Shown here: piece by piece, positions 19,919 to 28,356 of the stretch | Position numbering within the stretch: position 1 is the first letter of the stretch | How the letters are laid out: each line of letters starts with the position of its first letter | Source: an uncultured Porticoccus sp. | GTDB lineage: Bacteria; Pseudomonadota; Gammaproteobacteria; Pseudomonadales; Porticoccaceae | Length of the DNA: 64,000 nt | NCBI RefSeq assembly: GCF_913061305.1 | Contig: NZ_CAJXST010000009.1 | Coordinates: 1 to 64,000 of the forward strand | Direction of reading: 5' to 3' | Notes under the pieces: generated by a model | What the model saw: only the letters and a program-made list of their open reading frames with translations | What the model was told of the DNA's origin: nothing | Databases searched by the model: none | Position numbers and translations under genes: made by a program

Positions 19919-20030
19919 CCGGTAATGCCCATTAATCGGTATAGAAAATAACCGTCTCTGAAAATTTGGAAATTGTGTCGCTTTTGGTCGGCCCCAGCAG
20001 AAAATCTGCCTTCCACCATCAACGGCGAGT

Positions 20031-20576
20031 TCACCGCGATGCCGGCATAGGCTGCTGGGACACATAAATCAACTGGCCAGTATCAAAACCCAGTTCTCCA
20101 GCTCGTTTTTCAAACCGCTGAATCAGCTTCTCATCCACCGTAGGCGTGCGGGCCAGCAACCATAAATAGGAATGGTTGAAACCCGACACAAAAGCGTACT
20201 GATACTGTTCGTGATCGAGACCAAACACTGCGTAGGTGCTGAAAAATGGGCCAAAAAAGGAGACTTTCAGGTGACCGGTATGGTCATCCCCAACAAAATA
20301 GGCACGCCCTTCGGCAGATTTCCACTCCGCCTTCTGCTCGGAAAAACCCTGGTTGATGACCCGTATACCACCATCCTCACGCCGGCTGTATTCTGCGGTC
20401 ACCCGGCTTAAACCGCGCTCAAACGAGTGATCCAACCGTGCAATTTCATACCAGGTACCGAGATACGCATCGGCGTCAAAATCGCTGACCGGTTCCACGC
20501 CATCAGGCGTGCCGAGACACCCCGCCAGCATAAAGGGAAGAAACAGAAAACAAGTGAATCTGCGGCGTATTTTCAT
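20031..20576 (-). CDS. blc: Outer-membrane lipocalin (Blc-like lipoprotein)
   Basis: A 181-residue bacterial lipocalin. The signal peptide ends in the lipobox LAGC with lipidated Cys20, followed by the lipocalin GTWYEIARLDH motif at about residues 40-50 and the beta-barrel with GFNHSYLWLLARTP near the end. The ATG at 20576 is preferred over GTG at 20579. Bacterial lipocalins sit on the inner face of the outer membrane and bind fatty acids or lysophospholipids, often under stress. It is 30 bp downstream of the transglutaminase-like gene on the same strand. Confidence 0.93.
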   Translation of the reverse strand: MKIRRRFTCFLFLPFMLAGCLGTPDGVEPVSDFDADAYLGTWYEIARLDHSFERGLSRVTAEYSRREDGGIRVINQGFSEQKAEWKSAEGRAYFVGDDHTGHLKVSFFGPFFSTYAVFGLDHEQYQYAFVSGFNHSYLWLLARTPTVDEKLIQRFEKRAGELGFDTGQLIYVSQQPMPASR

Positions 20577-20609
20577 CACGTCTCAACCACCTGGTATATA
20601 GCCACCGAC

Positions 20610-21467
20610 TCAGTCATGGCACTCGTTGATCCAGACACCCACGTCCAGCACTGAAGACGCCGCCCCGGAGAATGTTCCGGAAACAGGTGGTACAGATTCT
20701 GGCAGCCGGGCCACAGCAACTGCGATGTGGTCGGCGCCGACCAGTTGACCAATGGTCGGATCAAACCCTACCCAGCCAGCACCCGGTACGTAGATTTCCG
20801 CCCAGGCGTGAGTGGCACCGAAATTATCGATGGTCGGCGGGGCATGCAGGTAACCACTGACAAAACGTGCTGCGAGCCCAAGATGACGGGCCGCTGACAT
20901 GAACAATTGCGCAAAATCACGGCAGGAACCGGCTTTAAGGGCGATGGTTTGCTCGGCGGATTGCACCCCCGGCTCTTCCCGTATCCGGTATGCGAAGGTC
21001 TGATAAATATGAGAGCAAATTCGCTGCATCAGGGTATAGGTCTGAACGGCTTCTCCCGGTTGCCAGATAGCACCAATCCAGTCAGTCAGCCACTTGTCCG
21101 ACTCGATGGGCGGGTCAGCCATATACGGCTGCAATAATACCCGGTCATCCTCTTCGTACAAAAACGGGTAATCCACCGCCTGTTGCTCCACCACAAAATC
21201 CAGCGGATCCTCATTGTATTGTTGAATAATGACGTCACTGAGAATTGACAGTTGACTGGTCGGGTAGCTGAAACTGGCTATCGCCACCGAATTTCCCTCG
21301 ACATCGTGTCGCCAGCGCAGGGTGGGCTGAGGGGTAATCGTCAGCGTGGAGGATTCGATATGCAGTGTGTGCCCTTCTCTGGGCCGCAATCGCAAGTAGT
21401 GTGTACCAAGGATCACCGATCCGGAAAAGTTATAGTAGGTGTTGTGGGTAATTCTGAATCGACGCAT
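20610..21467 (-). CDS. Transglutaminase-like protein
   Basis: A 285-residue soluble protein with an N-terminal Bact_transglu_N beta domain (MRRFRITHNTYYNF) and a core transglutaminase/protease-like domain. The likely triad is Cys182 in GSCRDFAQ, His220 in THAWAEIYV and Asp236 in GFDPT. Such genes often lie beside circularly permuted ATP-grasp and alpha-E proteins in a predicted peptide-modifying cluster, but those partners are absent here. No signal peptide is visible. The substrate is unknown. Confidence 0.88.
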   Translation of the reverse strand: MRRFRITHNTYYNFSGSVILGTHYLRLRPREGHTLHIESSTLTITPQPTLRWRHDVEGNSVAIASFSYPTSQLSILSDVIIQQYNEDPLDFVVEQQAVDYPFLYEEDDRVLLQPYMADPPIESDKWLTDWIGAIWQPGEAVQTYTLMQRICSHIYQTFAYRIREEPGVQSAEQTIALKAGSCRDFAQLFMSAARHLGLAARFVSGYLHAPPTIDNFGATHAWAEIYVPGAGWVGFDPTIGQLVGADHIAVAVARLPESVPPVSGTFSGAASSVLDVGVWINECHD

Positions 21468-21850
21468 GGGTCGTTATTTCCTGGGGTAAACCTTTTGCAT
21501 AGACAGCTGTCCTCCCGGGCAACCTGTTTTGTTTAATTTGGGTCCATCCTCCCCTCCTGCGCAATCTATCCAACAAAGCCTGGAGTACGGCTCTAGACCC
21601 CGCCTAGGACTCTTCTCACAGCATGTGCCATCTGATTGGCGAGAGCAACCTCCTTTTGATGCCCGAAAAATACGGTAGAGGTCAAACCCCCCGGGGATAA
21701 TCCGGGATTTTAGGCGTCACTGGTAAACCACATCGCCGTACATCGGCGCCAACCGCTTGAGCAAATCATTGCCAGAGTGAACAGTACCCACCCGGCGCTC
21801 TTTGGCATCGCCTTTTCTGTGATCTGGTTTTTCGCAACTATTTGCAACTA
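21468..21850. other. Intergenic stretch between transglutaminase-like gene and gcvP
   Basis: 383 bp without a convincing gene. It includes a CCCGG/CCGGG hairpin near 21691-21707. On the minus strand, 21717-21850 is an open frame of about 40 codons that ends LLKRLAPMYGDVVYQ and a TGA. The composition looks coding, but there is no ATG start or ribosome site, so it may be a gene remnant. Confidence 0.4.
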
Positions 21851-24706
21851 CTAAATGTACTCCGATACGGGCAGACAGGCACAAACCAGATTACGATCCC
21901 CGTAGACATTATCAACTCTACCAACCGGCGACCAGTATTTACTTTCCCGGAGGGCGGCCAGCGGATAAGCCGCCTGTTCACGGGAGTAACTTTTGTCCCA
22001 CTGGTCGGCAACCAGTTCATCCGCCGTATGAGGCGCACCACACAGCGGGTTGTCATCTACCGGGTATTCGCCGCGTTCCACTGCGGCAATCTCCTCACGA
22101 ATCTGCAACAGGGCATCACAGAGACGATCCAGCTCTTCCCTGGATTCACTCTCCGTTGGCTCAATCATCAGGGTGCCCGGCACCGGGAAAGACATGGTCG
22201 GCGCATGAAAGCCATAGTCGATCAACCGTTTGGCGACATCATCAACCGTAATTCCGGAAGTCTCCTTGATGCCCCTTAAATCAATGATACATTCGTGCGC
22301 TACCCGATCATTGCTGCCGGTATAGAGGATCGGGTAACCGTCCTGCAGGCGTCCGGCCACATAGTTGGCATTGAGAATCGCCACCTCCGTGGCCTGTTTC
22401 AAACCCGCGGCCCCCATCATTTTGATATACATCCAGGTAATCGGCAGGATACTGGCACTCCCCCAGGGCGCAGAGGACACAGCACCCACTGCTGGACACT
22501 GTTCAAACACATCATGGCCCGGCAGAAATGCCGCTAGATGTTGCTTGACCGCCACCGGACCCACGCCGGGGCCACCACCGCCGTGGGGAATGCAGAAGGT
22601 TTTATGCAGATTCAGGTGTGACACATCCCCCCCGAACTGGCCGGGCTGGCACAGCCCGACCATGGCGTTGAGATTGGCACCATCAATATAAACCTGTCCG
22701 CCATGCTCATGCACAATCCCGCAGATGTCGGTGATGCCCTCCTCGAACACCCCGTGGGTCGAGGGGTACGTCACCATAATGGCCGCCAGCTGATCGCTGT
22801 ATTGGGCGGCTTTATCCCGCAATTCGCCAAGATCCACATTGCCCCGCTCGTCACAACCCACCACCACCACGCGCATGCCACACATCTGGGCAGAGGCCGG
22901 ATTGGTGCCGTGGGCAGAGCTGGGAATCAGACAGATATTGCGATGGCTGTCGCCCCGGCTCTGGTGGTAGGCACGAATCGCCAACAGCCCGGCGTACTCG
23001 CCCTGTGAACCGGCATTGGGCTGAAGTGACACGGCGTCATAGCCGGTGGCGGCACAGAGCATAGCCTCCACTTCGCCAATCATTTTACGGTAGCCGACGG
23101 TCTGATCTGCCGGCGCGAAGGGGTGGATGCCGGCAAATTCCGGCCAGCTGACCGGAATCATCTCGGCGGTGGCATTCAATTTCATGGTACAGGAGCCCAA
23201 TGGAATCATCGCCCGGTCGAGCGCAATATCCTTGTCGGCCAGCTTGCGTAGATAACGGAGCATTTCCGTTTCCGAGTGGTAGCGGTTGAAAACCGGCTGG
23301 GTGAGAACCGGCTCCGTTCGCAGCAACCCCTGCGGCAAGCCGCTGTCTGCGGTAGCTTCCAGCTCAGCCACTGTGAGCTCACTGTGGGCATCAAACAACT
23401 GCCAGAGGGTCTCCACGTCGGTCGCCGTGGTGGTCTCATCCAGGGAGATACCCAGCTGTTGCTGATCGATCACCCGCAGGTTGATTCCCTGCGCCAGCGC
23501 TTTGCGATGAATATCGGCGGTCTGTGACCCACTGGCAATCGTGAGCGTGTCGAAAAAGCTGTGATTAGTGATGGTGAAATTCAATCGAGTCAGGCCGGCT
23601 GCCAGAATCGATGTCAGGCAATGAACCCGTTCCGCGATGCGCCGCAACCCCTCCGGACCATGGTAAACCGCATACATACTGGCCATCACGGCCAACAGTA
23701 CCTGGGCCGTACAAATGTTGCTGGTGGCTTTCTCGCGTCGAATATGCTGCTCGCGGGTTTGCAGTGCCAGCCGGAAAGCGGGCTTACCGCGACTGTCCAC
23801 TGACACACCAACCAAACGGCCCGGCAGAGAGCGTTTGAAGGTGTCACGGGTGGCCATGTACGCGGCATGGGGACCACCAAAGCCGAGCGGCACACCGAAA
23901 CGCTGGGTGGAACCAATCGCCACATCAGCACCCAACTGGGCCGGGCTTTGCAACAGCATCAAGCTGAGGATATCTGCCGCCATCACCACCAGCGCCCTGT
24001 TTTGGTGAGCGGTTTCAATCACACCGGAAAAATCCTCAACACTGCCATCAGCACCGGGATATTGCAGTAGCACACCAAAACATTCCTGGTTGGCAATCTC
24101 CTGAGGATTGCCAATCACCACATCGATATCCAGGGGTTCAGCGCGCGTGCGCACCACTTCAATCGTCTGCGGCAGACACTGGCGATCCACGAAAAACACC
24201 CGACTTTTCGATTTGGCCATGCGCTGACACAGGGTCATCGCCTCGGCGGCGGCCGTTCCTTCGTCCAGCAGCGAAGCACTCGCCAGATCCATACCCGTCA
24301 GATCCGTAATCAGCGTCTGGAAGTTCAGCATGGCTTCCAGACGTCCCTGGGAAATTTCCGGCTGGTAGGGGGTATAGGCGGTATACCAGGCGGGATTTTC
24401 CAGCACATTGCGCAAAATCACATTGGGGGTGAGACAACCGTAGTAACCCTGGCCAATAAATGACCGGAAAACCCGGTTTTCGTCAGCAATGGCGCGCAGC
24501 TCAGTCAGGGCCTGTTGTTCCGTGCAGGCGTCAGCGAGTGCCAGCGACTCTGTAGAGCGAATTTTTTCCGGTATCACCGCCGCGATGAAGGAGGCCATAT
24601 CGGTATAACCGAGGGCTTTCAGCATGGCCTGCTGATCTTCGCCGGAAGGGCCAATGTGTCGACGGATAAATTCATTATTGCTAGCAAGCTCTGCCAATGA
24701 CTTCAT
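21851..24706 (-). CDS. gcvP: Glycine dehydrogenase (decarboxylating), P protein
   Basis: The PLP enzyme of the glycine cleavage system; it decarboxylates glycine and passes the aminomethyl group to the lipoyl arm of GcvH. The 951-residue single-chain form (usual length about 955) carries the PLP lysine in [16 protein letters not shown] in its C-terminal half. An upstream in-frame start at 24775 exists, but ATG 24706 ([13 protein letters not shown]) matches the family N-terminus. The gene follows gcvT by about 185 bp, including a tandem repeat. gcvH is not between them. Confidence 0.95.
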   Translation of the reverse strand: MKSLAELASNNEFIRRHIGPSGEDQQAMLKALGYTDMASFIAAVIPEKIRSTESLALADACTEQQALTELRAIADENRVFRSFIGQGYYGCLTPNVILRNVLENPAWYTAYTPYQPEISQGRLEAMLNFQTLITDLTGMDLASASLLDEGTAAAEAMTLCQRMAKSKSRVFFVDRQCLPQTIEVVRTRAEPLDIDVVIGNPQEIANQECFGVLLQYPGADGSVEDFSGVIETAHQNRALVVMAADILSLMLLQSPAQLGADVAIGSTQRFGVPLGFGGPHAAYMATRDTFKRSLPGRLVGVSVDSRGKPAFRLALQTREQHIRREKATSNICTAQVLLAVMASMYAVYHGPEGLRRIAERVHCLTSILAAGLTRLNFTITNHSFFDTLTIASGSQTADIHRKALAQGINLRVIDQQQLGISLDETTTATDVETLWQLFDAHSELTVAELEATADSGLPQGLLRTEPVLTQPVFNRYHSETEMLRYLRKLADKDIALDRAMIPLGSCTMKLNATAEMIPVSWPEFAGIHPFAPADQTVGYRKMIGEVEAMLCAATGYDAVSLQPNAGSQGEYAGLLAIRAYHQSRGDSHRNICLIPSSAHGTNPASAQMCGMRVVVVGCDERGNVDLGELRDKAAQYSDQLAAIMVTYPSTHGVFEEGITDICGIVHEHGGQVYIDGANLNAMVGLCQPGQFGGDVSHLNLHKTFCIPHGGGGPGVGPVAVKQHLAAFLPGHDVFEQCPAVGAVSSAPWGSASILPITWMYIKMMGAAGLKQATEVAILNANYVAGRLQDGYPILYTGSNDRVAHECIIDLRGIKETSGITVDDVAKRLIDYGFHAPTMSFPVPGTLMIEPTESESREELDRLCDALLQIREEIAAVERGEYPVDDNPLCGAPHTADELVADQWDKSYSREQAAYPLAALRESKYWSPVGRVDNVYGDRNLVCACLPVSEYI

Positions 24707-24840
24707 GGGATTCTTTCTCTGTTCGGACGTTGATAGGCAAGTTGAATGGGATGTCTTCAGCGTATTGACGAGCATCCCGATATTCGGTGCTACTGCTTGC
24801 GCCGCCAGCCTGCGGCTCGTTCCACGTGACTGACTGCGCT

Positions 24841-24902
24841 ACTGGCCACGCTTACTGGCCACGCTTACTGGCCACGCTTACTGGCCACGCTTACTGGCCA
24901 CG
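24841..24902. repeat. 13-bp tandem repeat at the gcvT stop codon
   Basis: Four perfect copies of ACTGGCCACGCTT (24841-24892) plus ten bases of a fifth (24893-24902). The last copy is the gcvT C-terminal codons themselves (Arg-Gly-Gln-stop read on the minus strand), so the array grew from the end of the gene into the spacer before gcvP. The unit is not a multiple of three but lies beyond the stop codon, so it does not disturb the reading frame. Confidence 0.97.
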
Positions 24903-26021
24903 ATAGTACCGCTGGGGAACAAACGGCATTTTTGTCACGCTGACCGGGCGGGGTTTATCGCGCACCAGTGCGCGCAACGGGGTACCTGCCGCCGCAAAAG
25001 CCGACGAGACATACGCCATCGCCAGCGGCGCTTCCAGGGTCGGCCCAAAGCCACCGCTGGTGACCACCCCGACCTGCTGACCCGCTTCATCAATCAGCAC
25101 AGCCCCTTCCCTCACCGGCGCACGGCCCTCAATCTGCAGGCCAACCCGGCGACGGGCCGCACCCTGCTGCATTTCGTTAAAAATCACCTCGGCGCCGGGG
25201 AAACCGCCCGCCTTTTGACCGTCCGGGCGACGGGACTTGCTGATACTCCACAGCAGTCCTGCTTGGACCGGCGTGGTAGTGGTGTCCAGATCGTGACCGT
25301 AGAGGCACAGTCCGGCCTCCAGCCGCAGCGAGTCGCGAGCACCCAGTCCGACTGGCTGGACCTGATCAAACGACAGCAGCATTCTGGCCAGTGCGTCCGC
25401 AGCGTCCGCGGGGACAGAAATTTCAAAACCGTCCTCTCCGGTATAACCGGAACGGGTAACAAAGCAATCGGCCCCGGCGAGGGTGGCCCGGCAACCACTC
25501 ATAAACACCAGGCCACACACTTCCGGAGCCAGCTTTGCCATCACATCGACGGCAGCCGGTCCCTGCAGGGCCAATAGCGCACGGTCTTCCAGATATTCAA
25601 TCTCAAAACCGGACAGGGCACCTTCCAGATAGTCGAGATCCTGTTCCTTACAGGCGGCATTCACCACCAAAAAGAAGCGGTCCTCCGCCCAGCGGGCGAT
25701 CATCAAATCATCCAGGATACCGCCCTGCGCATTGGTAAATAGCGCATAGGTTTGCCGGTTGATAGCCAGTTGCTCCAGGTCTACAGGCACCAGCTTTTCC
25801 AGTGCAGCGGCCACGCCGGCGCCGCTGATCACCACCTGCCCCATATGGGAGACATCAAAAAGGCCGGCCTGGGCGCGGGTATGGAGATGTTCAGCCATAA
25901 TACCCGCCGGGTACTGAACCGGCATGTCATAACCGGCAAAGGGTACCATCCGCGCACCCAGTTCCAGGTGGAGAGTGTTAAGAGGAGTCGTCTTCAAGTC
26001 TTGGCTTTGTTCAGTCGTCAT
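24891..26021 (-). CDS. gcvT: Aminomethyltransferase, glycine cleavage T protein
   Basis: Moves the C1 unit from aminomethyl-GcvH to tetrahydrofolate, releasing ammonia. The 376-residue protein starts near MTTEQSQDLKTTPLNTLHLELGARMVPFAGYDMPV. It has LFDVSHMGQV near residue 55, the conserved aspartate in the DDLMIAR region, TRSGYTGEDGFEI and the final KMPFVPQRYYRG. ATG 26021 is chosen over TTG 26033. It is divergent from a LysR regulator 110 bp away and upstream of gcvP. Confidence 0.95.
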   Translation of the reverse strand: MTTEQSQDLKTTPLNTLHLELGARMVPFAGYDMPVQYPAGIMAEHLHTRAQAGLFDVSHMGQVVISGAGVAAALEKLVPVDLEQLAINRQTYALFTNAQGGILDDLMIARWAEDRFFLVVNAACKEQDLDYLEGALSGFEIEYLEDRALLALQGPAAVDVMAKLAPEVCGLVFMSGCRATLAGADCFVTRSGYTGEDGFEISVPADAADALARMLLSFDQVQPVGLGARDSLRLEAGLCLYGHDLDTTTTPVQAGLLWSISKSRRPDGQKAGGFPGAEVIFNEMQQGAARRRVGLQIEGRAPVREGAVLIDEAGQQVGVVTSGGFGPTLEAPLAMAYVSSAFAAAGTPLRALVRDKPRPVSVTKMPFVPQRYYRGQ

Positions 26022-26040
26022 AGATTCCGCCAAATAATGG

Positions 26041-26057
26041 GGCCTGTTAAGCAGGCC
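26041..26057 (-). promoter_or_regulatory. Hairpin in the gcvT leader
   Basis: Inverted repeat GGCCTG/CAGGCC with a 5-base loop, about 20 bases upstream of the gcvT start in the 110-bp divergent region. It is too small for a glycine riboswitch and might be a 5' UTR hairpin or operator. Confidence 0.35.
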
Positions 26058-26131
26058 ATGTTATCTGCCTGCAAAAAATTGGTAAAATTAATAGTTAAAA
26101 TCATTCCATTTCATTTGTTAATGTGGGCGCG

Positions 26132-26980
26132 ATGAAAAACCTGCCAACAGACCTGCTCCGCACCTTTGTCACCGTTACAGAACTGGGCGGCTTTACCGCT
26201 GCGGCAGACTGGCTCGGGCGCTCCCAGCCCGCTGTCAGCCTGCAGATTAAGCGGCTGGAGCAATTGCTGGGGCAGACCTTGCTGGTCCGCAGCGGACACC
26301 AGCTGGAATTAAGCCGGGCCGGCCAGCTGATGTTTCGCTACGCGCGACAGATCCTGACACTGAATGACGAGGCGGTCGCCCAGTTCACCAAGCATTCTGT
26401 GAGCGGCAAGATTCACTTCGGCATCCCCAGTGAGTTCGCCACCACACTGTTGCCAAAAATTGTCGGACGCTTTACCCAGGCCTACCCGAATGTCACCCTG
26501 GAAGTCACCTGCGCACTCAGCAAGCAGTTGCTCGCCGAACCGGAGCGTCGCCGCTATGACCTGATTCTGGCCCTGCACGACGACCCGGTGATGGCAGGCC
26601 ATAATCTGGTCAAGAAGGACGAGCTGGTCTGGGTAACCGGCGCCGACCACGACGCCCATCTACAGATACCACTGCCGTTAATTGTGGCGCCGGAAGGCTG
26701 TATTTACCGCAAACGTGGCATTGAGCGGCTTCGGGACAATCATCGCGACTGGCGGGTGGTTTACACAATTCCCGATTTAACCGGCATCCAGTCTGCTATC
26801 AACGAGGGGCTGGGGGTTACGGTATTGGCGAGAAGCACAGTGCCGGAGAACCTCCGGGTTCTGAAGCCCACAGAAAAACTGCCCAGACTGGGCAAAGTGG
26901 GCATCAGCCTGATTGAACAGAGCAGCGAATCCGGTGAGGCGATCACCCGGCTGATGGATTTCGTCAAGGCCTCACTTTAA
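26132..26980 (+). CDS. LysR family transcriptional regulator
   Basis: A 282-residue LysR regulator with N-terminal helix-turn-helix at about residues 5-62 (LLRTFVTVTELGGFTAAADWLGRSQPAVS region) and a C-terminal substrate-binding domain. GTG at 26123 is a possible longer start; ATG 26132 fits the family better. It is divergent from gcvT, the classic layout for a LysR protein controlling the neighbouring operon, so it may sense glycine or a C1 metabolite. It is not an obvious GcvA orthologue, so its target is an inference. Confidence 0.88.
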   Translation: MKNLPTDLLRTFVTVTELGGFTAAADWLGRSQPAVSLQIKRLEQLLGQTLLVRSGHQLELSRAGQLMFRYARQILTLNDEAVAQFTKHSVSGKIHFGIPSEFATTLLPKIVGRFTQAYPNVTLEVTCALSKQLLAEPERRRYDLILALHDDPVMAGHNLVKKDELVWVTGADHDAHLQIPLPLIVAPEGCIYRKRGIERLRDNHRDWRVVYTIPDLTGIQSAINEGLGVTVLARSTVPENLRVLKPTEKLPRLGKVGISLIEQSSESGEAITRLMDFVKASL

Positions 26981-27019
26981 ACCAGGCTGCACCAAGCTGC
27001 CTAAACAAGGAATACCACC

Positions 27020-27538
27020 ATGAAAAACAATATCGTTTTGATCGGAATGCCCGGGGCCGGAAAGAGCACGGTCGGTCTGCTTCTGGCCAAGAAACTGGGC
27101 AAAAATTTCGTCGATACCGATATTTTACTGCAGATTCGCGAGGGCAAAACACTGCAACAACTGATGGACGAGAAAGGCTATCTGTATCTGAGGGAATGCG
27201 AGGCCTCGGCGTTACAGGCAATTGATGGGCACAACCTGGTAGTCGCCACCGGGGGCAGCGCCGTCTATAGCAAGGCAGGCATGTCACACCTGCAACAAAA
27301 CGGCATCATTGTCTATCTTGAAACACCCCTGAATACGCTGCGCCAGCGCATCCACGATTATGAAACCCGGGGCATTGCACGCCGCCCGGAGCAGAGCTTT
27401 GCTGCACTTTACACGGAGCGGGACACGCTCTATCGCGAATACGCAGATGCCACCATTCACTGTGCGGATGCGAGTGTTGAGCAGGTCGTCAGCATGATCT
27501 GTTCGGCTGCCACCGGCCTGACCAGAACCCCCCGATAA
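27020..27538 (+). CDS. Shikimate kinase family protein
   Basis: A 172-residue P-loop kinase expected to phosphorylate shikimate in the aromatic amino acid pathway. Walker A GMPGAGKST is at 9-17, the DTD shikimate-binding motif at 32-34, RECEAS near 58 and VATGGSAVY near 75, and the lid has RGIARRPEQSF. aroB, the usual neighbour of aroK, is absent, so this could be a second copy (AroL-like) or a related small-molecule kinase. AAGGAATACC lies before the ATG, 39 bp after the lysR gene. Confidence 0.82.
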   Translation: MKNNIVLIGMPGAGKSTVGLLLAKKLGKNFVDTDILLQIREGKTLQQLMDEKGYLYLRECEASALQAIDGHNLVVATGGSAVYSKAGMSHLQQNGIIVYLETPLNTLRQRIHDYETRGIARRPEQSFAALYTERDTLYREYADATIHCADASVEQVVSMICSAATGLTRTPR

Positions 27539-27548
27539 AGCGCTGAGC

Positions 27549-27573
27549 AAAAAAAGCCGGGGATAACCCCGGC
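27549..27573 (-). terminator. Rho-independent terminator of nrdJb
   Basis: 7-bp perfect stem GCCGGGG/CCCCGGC (27556-27573) with seven As on its plus-strand left side, which read as a U tract on the minus-strand transcript of nrdJb. It also follows the convergent shikimate kinase gene by 10 bp. Confidence 0.85.
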
Positions 27574-27634
27574 AATGGCCGTTCCCGTTTCGGCACTTTC
27601 AATCATCAACCCTTTCCACCATCAACCATGGTGA

Positions 27635-28342
27635 CTAACCACATTTTGAATCACCGCAGTTCAGACAGGTCATACAACCGTCCATCAGGATGACCGCTTT
27701 GGTCATACACTTATGACAGAGCTGGGCACTTTCGGGAAAGGGATTGCTCTGCTTCCCTTCGGGGGCAGTATAACTACTGGCCGCGTCGTACTCGGCACGC
27801 TTTTCCGCCAGAATCGCCATCTGATGCTCCCCCAGATTGGGCGCCTGCATCATGCCGATTTTGGTCAGATGGGACTCAATCGCTTCGCCAATCTCGGCCA
27901 CCAGTGATGGCATGAATTTTCCACCGCGCTTGAAGTAGCCGCCCTGCGGATCAAATACCGCTTTCAACTCCTCGGCCAGGAAAGTGCAGTCACCTCCCTT
28001 GCGAAATACTGCAGAAATTACCCGGGTCAGTGCCACCACCCACTGGAACTGATCCATGTTCTTCGAGTTGATGAAAATCTCGAAGGGACGGCGCTGCTCA
28101 TGATCGGTACCCTGATTCAATATGATGTCATTGATGGTGATATAGAGCGCATGATCAGACAGCGGTGTCTTTACCTTGTAGGTACTACCGTGCAGCTCTT
28201 CGGGCCGACTGAGGTTTTCGTGCATCTGCACAATAGCCCGCTCCAGTTCTGCAGCTGCAGTCTTTGCTTCGGGAATGACTTCATCGTTGGAAGGTGTCAC
28301 CACCTTGTAGTCAACGATTTTTTTATCAATTTTTACACTCAT
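27635..28342 (-). CDS. nrdJb: Class II ribonucleotide reductase, C-terminal subunit NrdJb
   Basis: A 235-residue protein matching the separated C-terminal part of B12-dependent ribonucleotide reductase. It has a TSCPD-like region (FRKGGDCTFLAEELKAVFDPQGGY) and a cysteine-rich tail (CHKC, CMTC, CGDSKCG) that supplies electrons or binds zinc for the catalytic subunit. It starts 14 bp after nrdJa, so the two are translated from one mRNA. The same split exists in Pseudomonas. Confidence 0.92.
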   Translation of the reverse strand: MSVKIDKKIVDYKVVTPSNDEVIPEAKTAAAELERAIVQMHENLSRPEELHGSTYKVKTPLSDHALYITINDIILNQGTDHEQRRPFEIFINSKNMDQFQWVVALTRVISAVFRKGGDCTFLAEELKAVFDPQGGYFKRGGKFMPSLVAEIGEAIESHLTKIGMMQAPNLGEHQMAILAEKRAEYDAASSYTAPEGKQSNPFPESAQLCHKCMTKAVILMDGCMTCLNCGDSKCG

Positions 28343-28356
28343 GTCTATGCTTCCGA

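Noticed and set aside
21691-21707. Terminator after gcvP
   Set aside because: Short CCCGG/CCGGG hairpin without a U tract on the minus strand.
24841-24905. CRISPR-like array
   Set aside because: Units are 13 bp and directly adjacent without spacers; a simple tandem repeat.
26022-26131. Glycine riboswitch before gcvT
   Set aside because: The 110-bp region is too short and lacks the aptamer pattern; only a small hairpin is seen.
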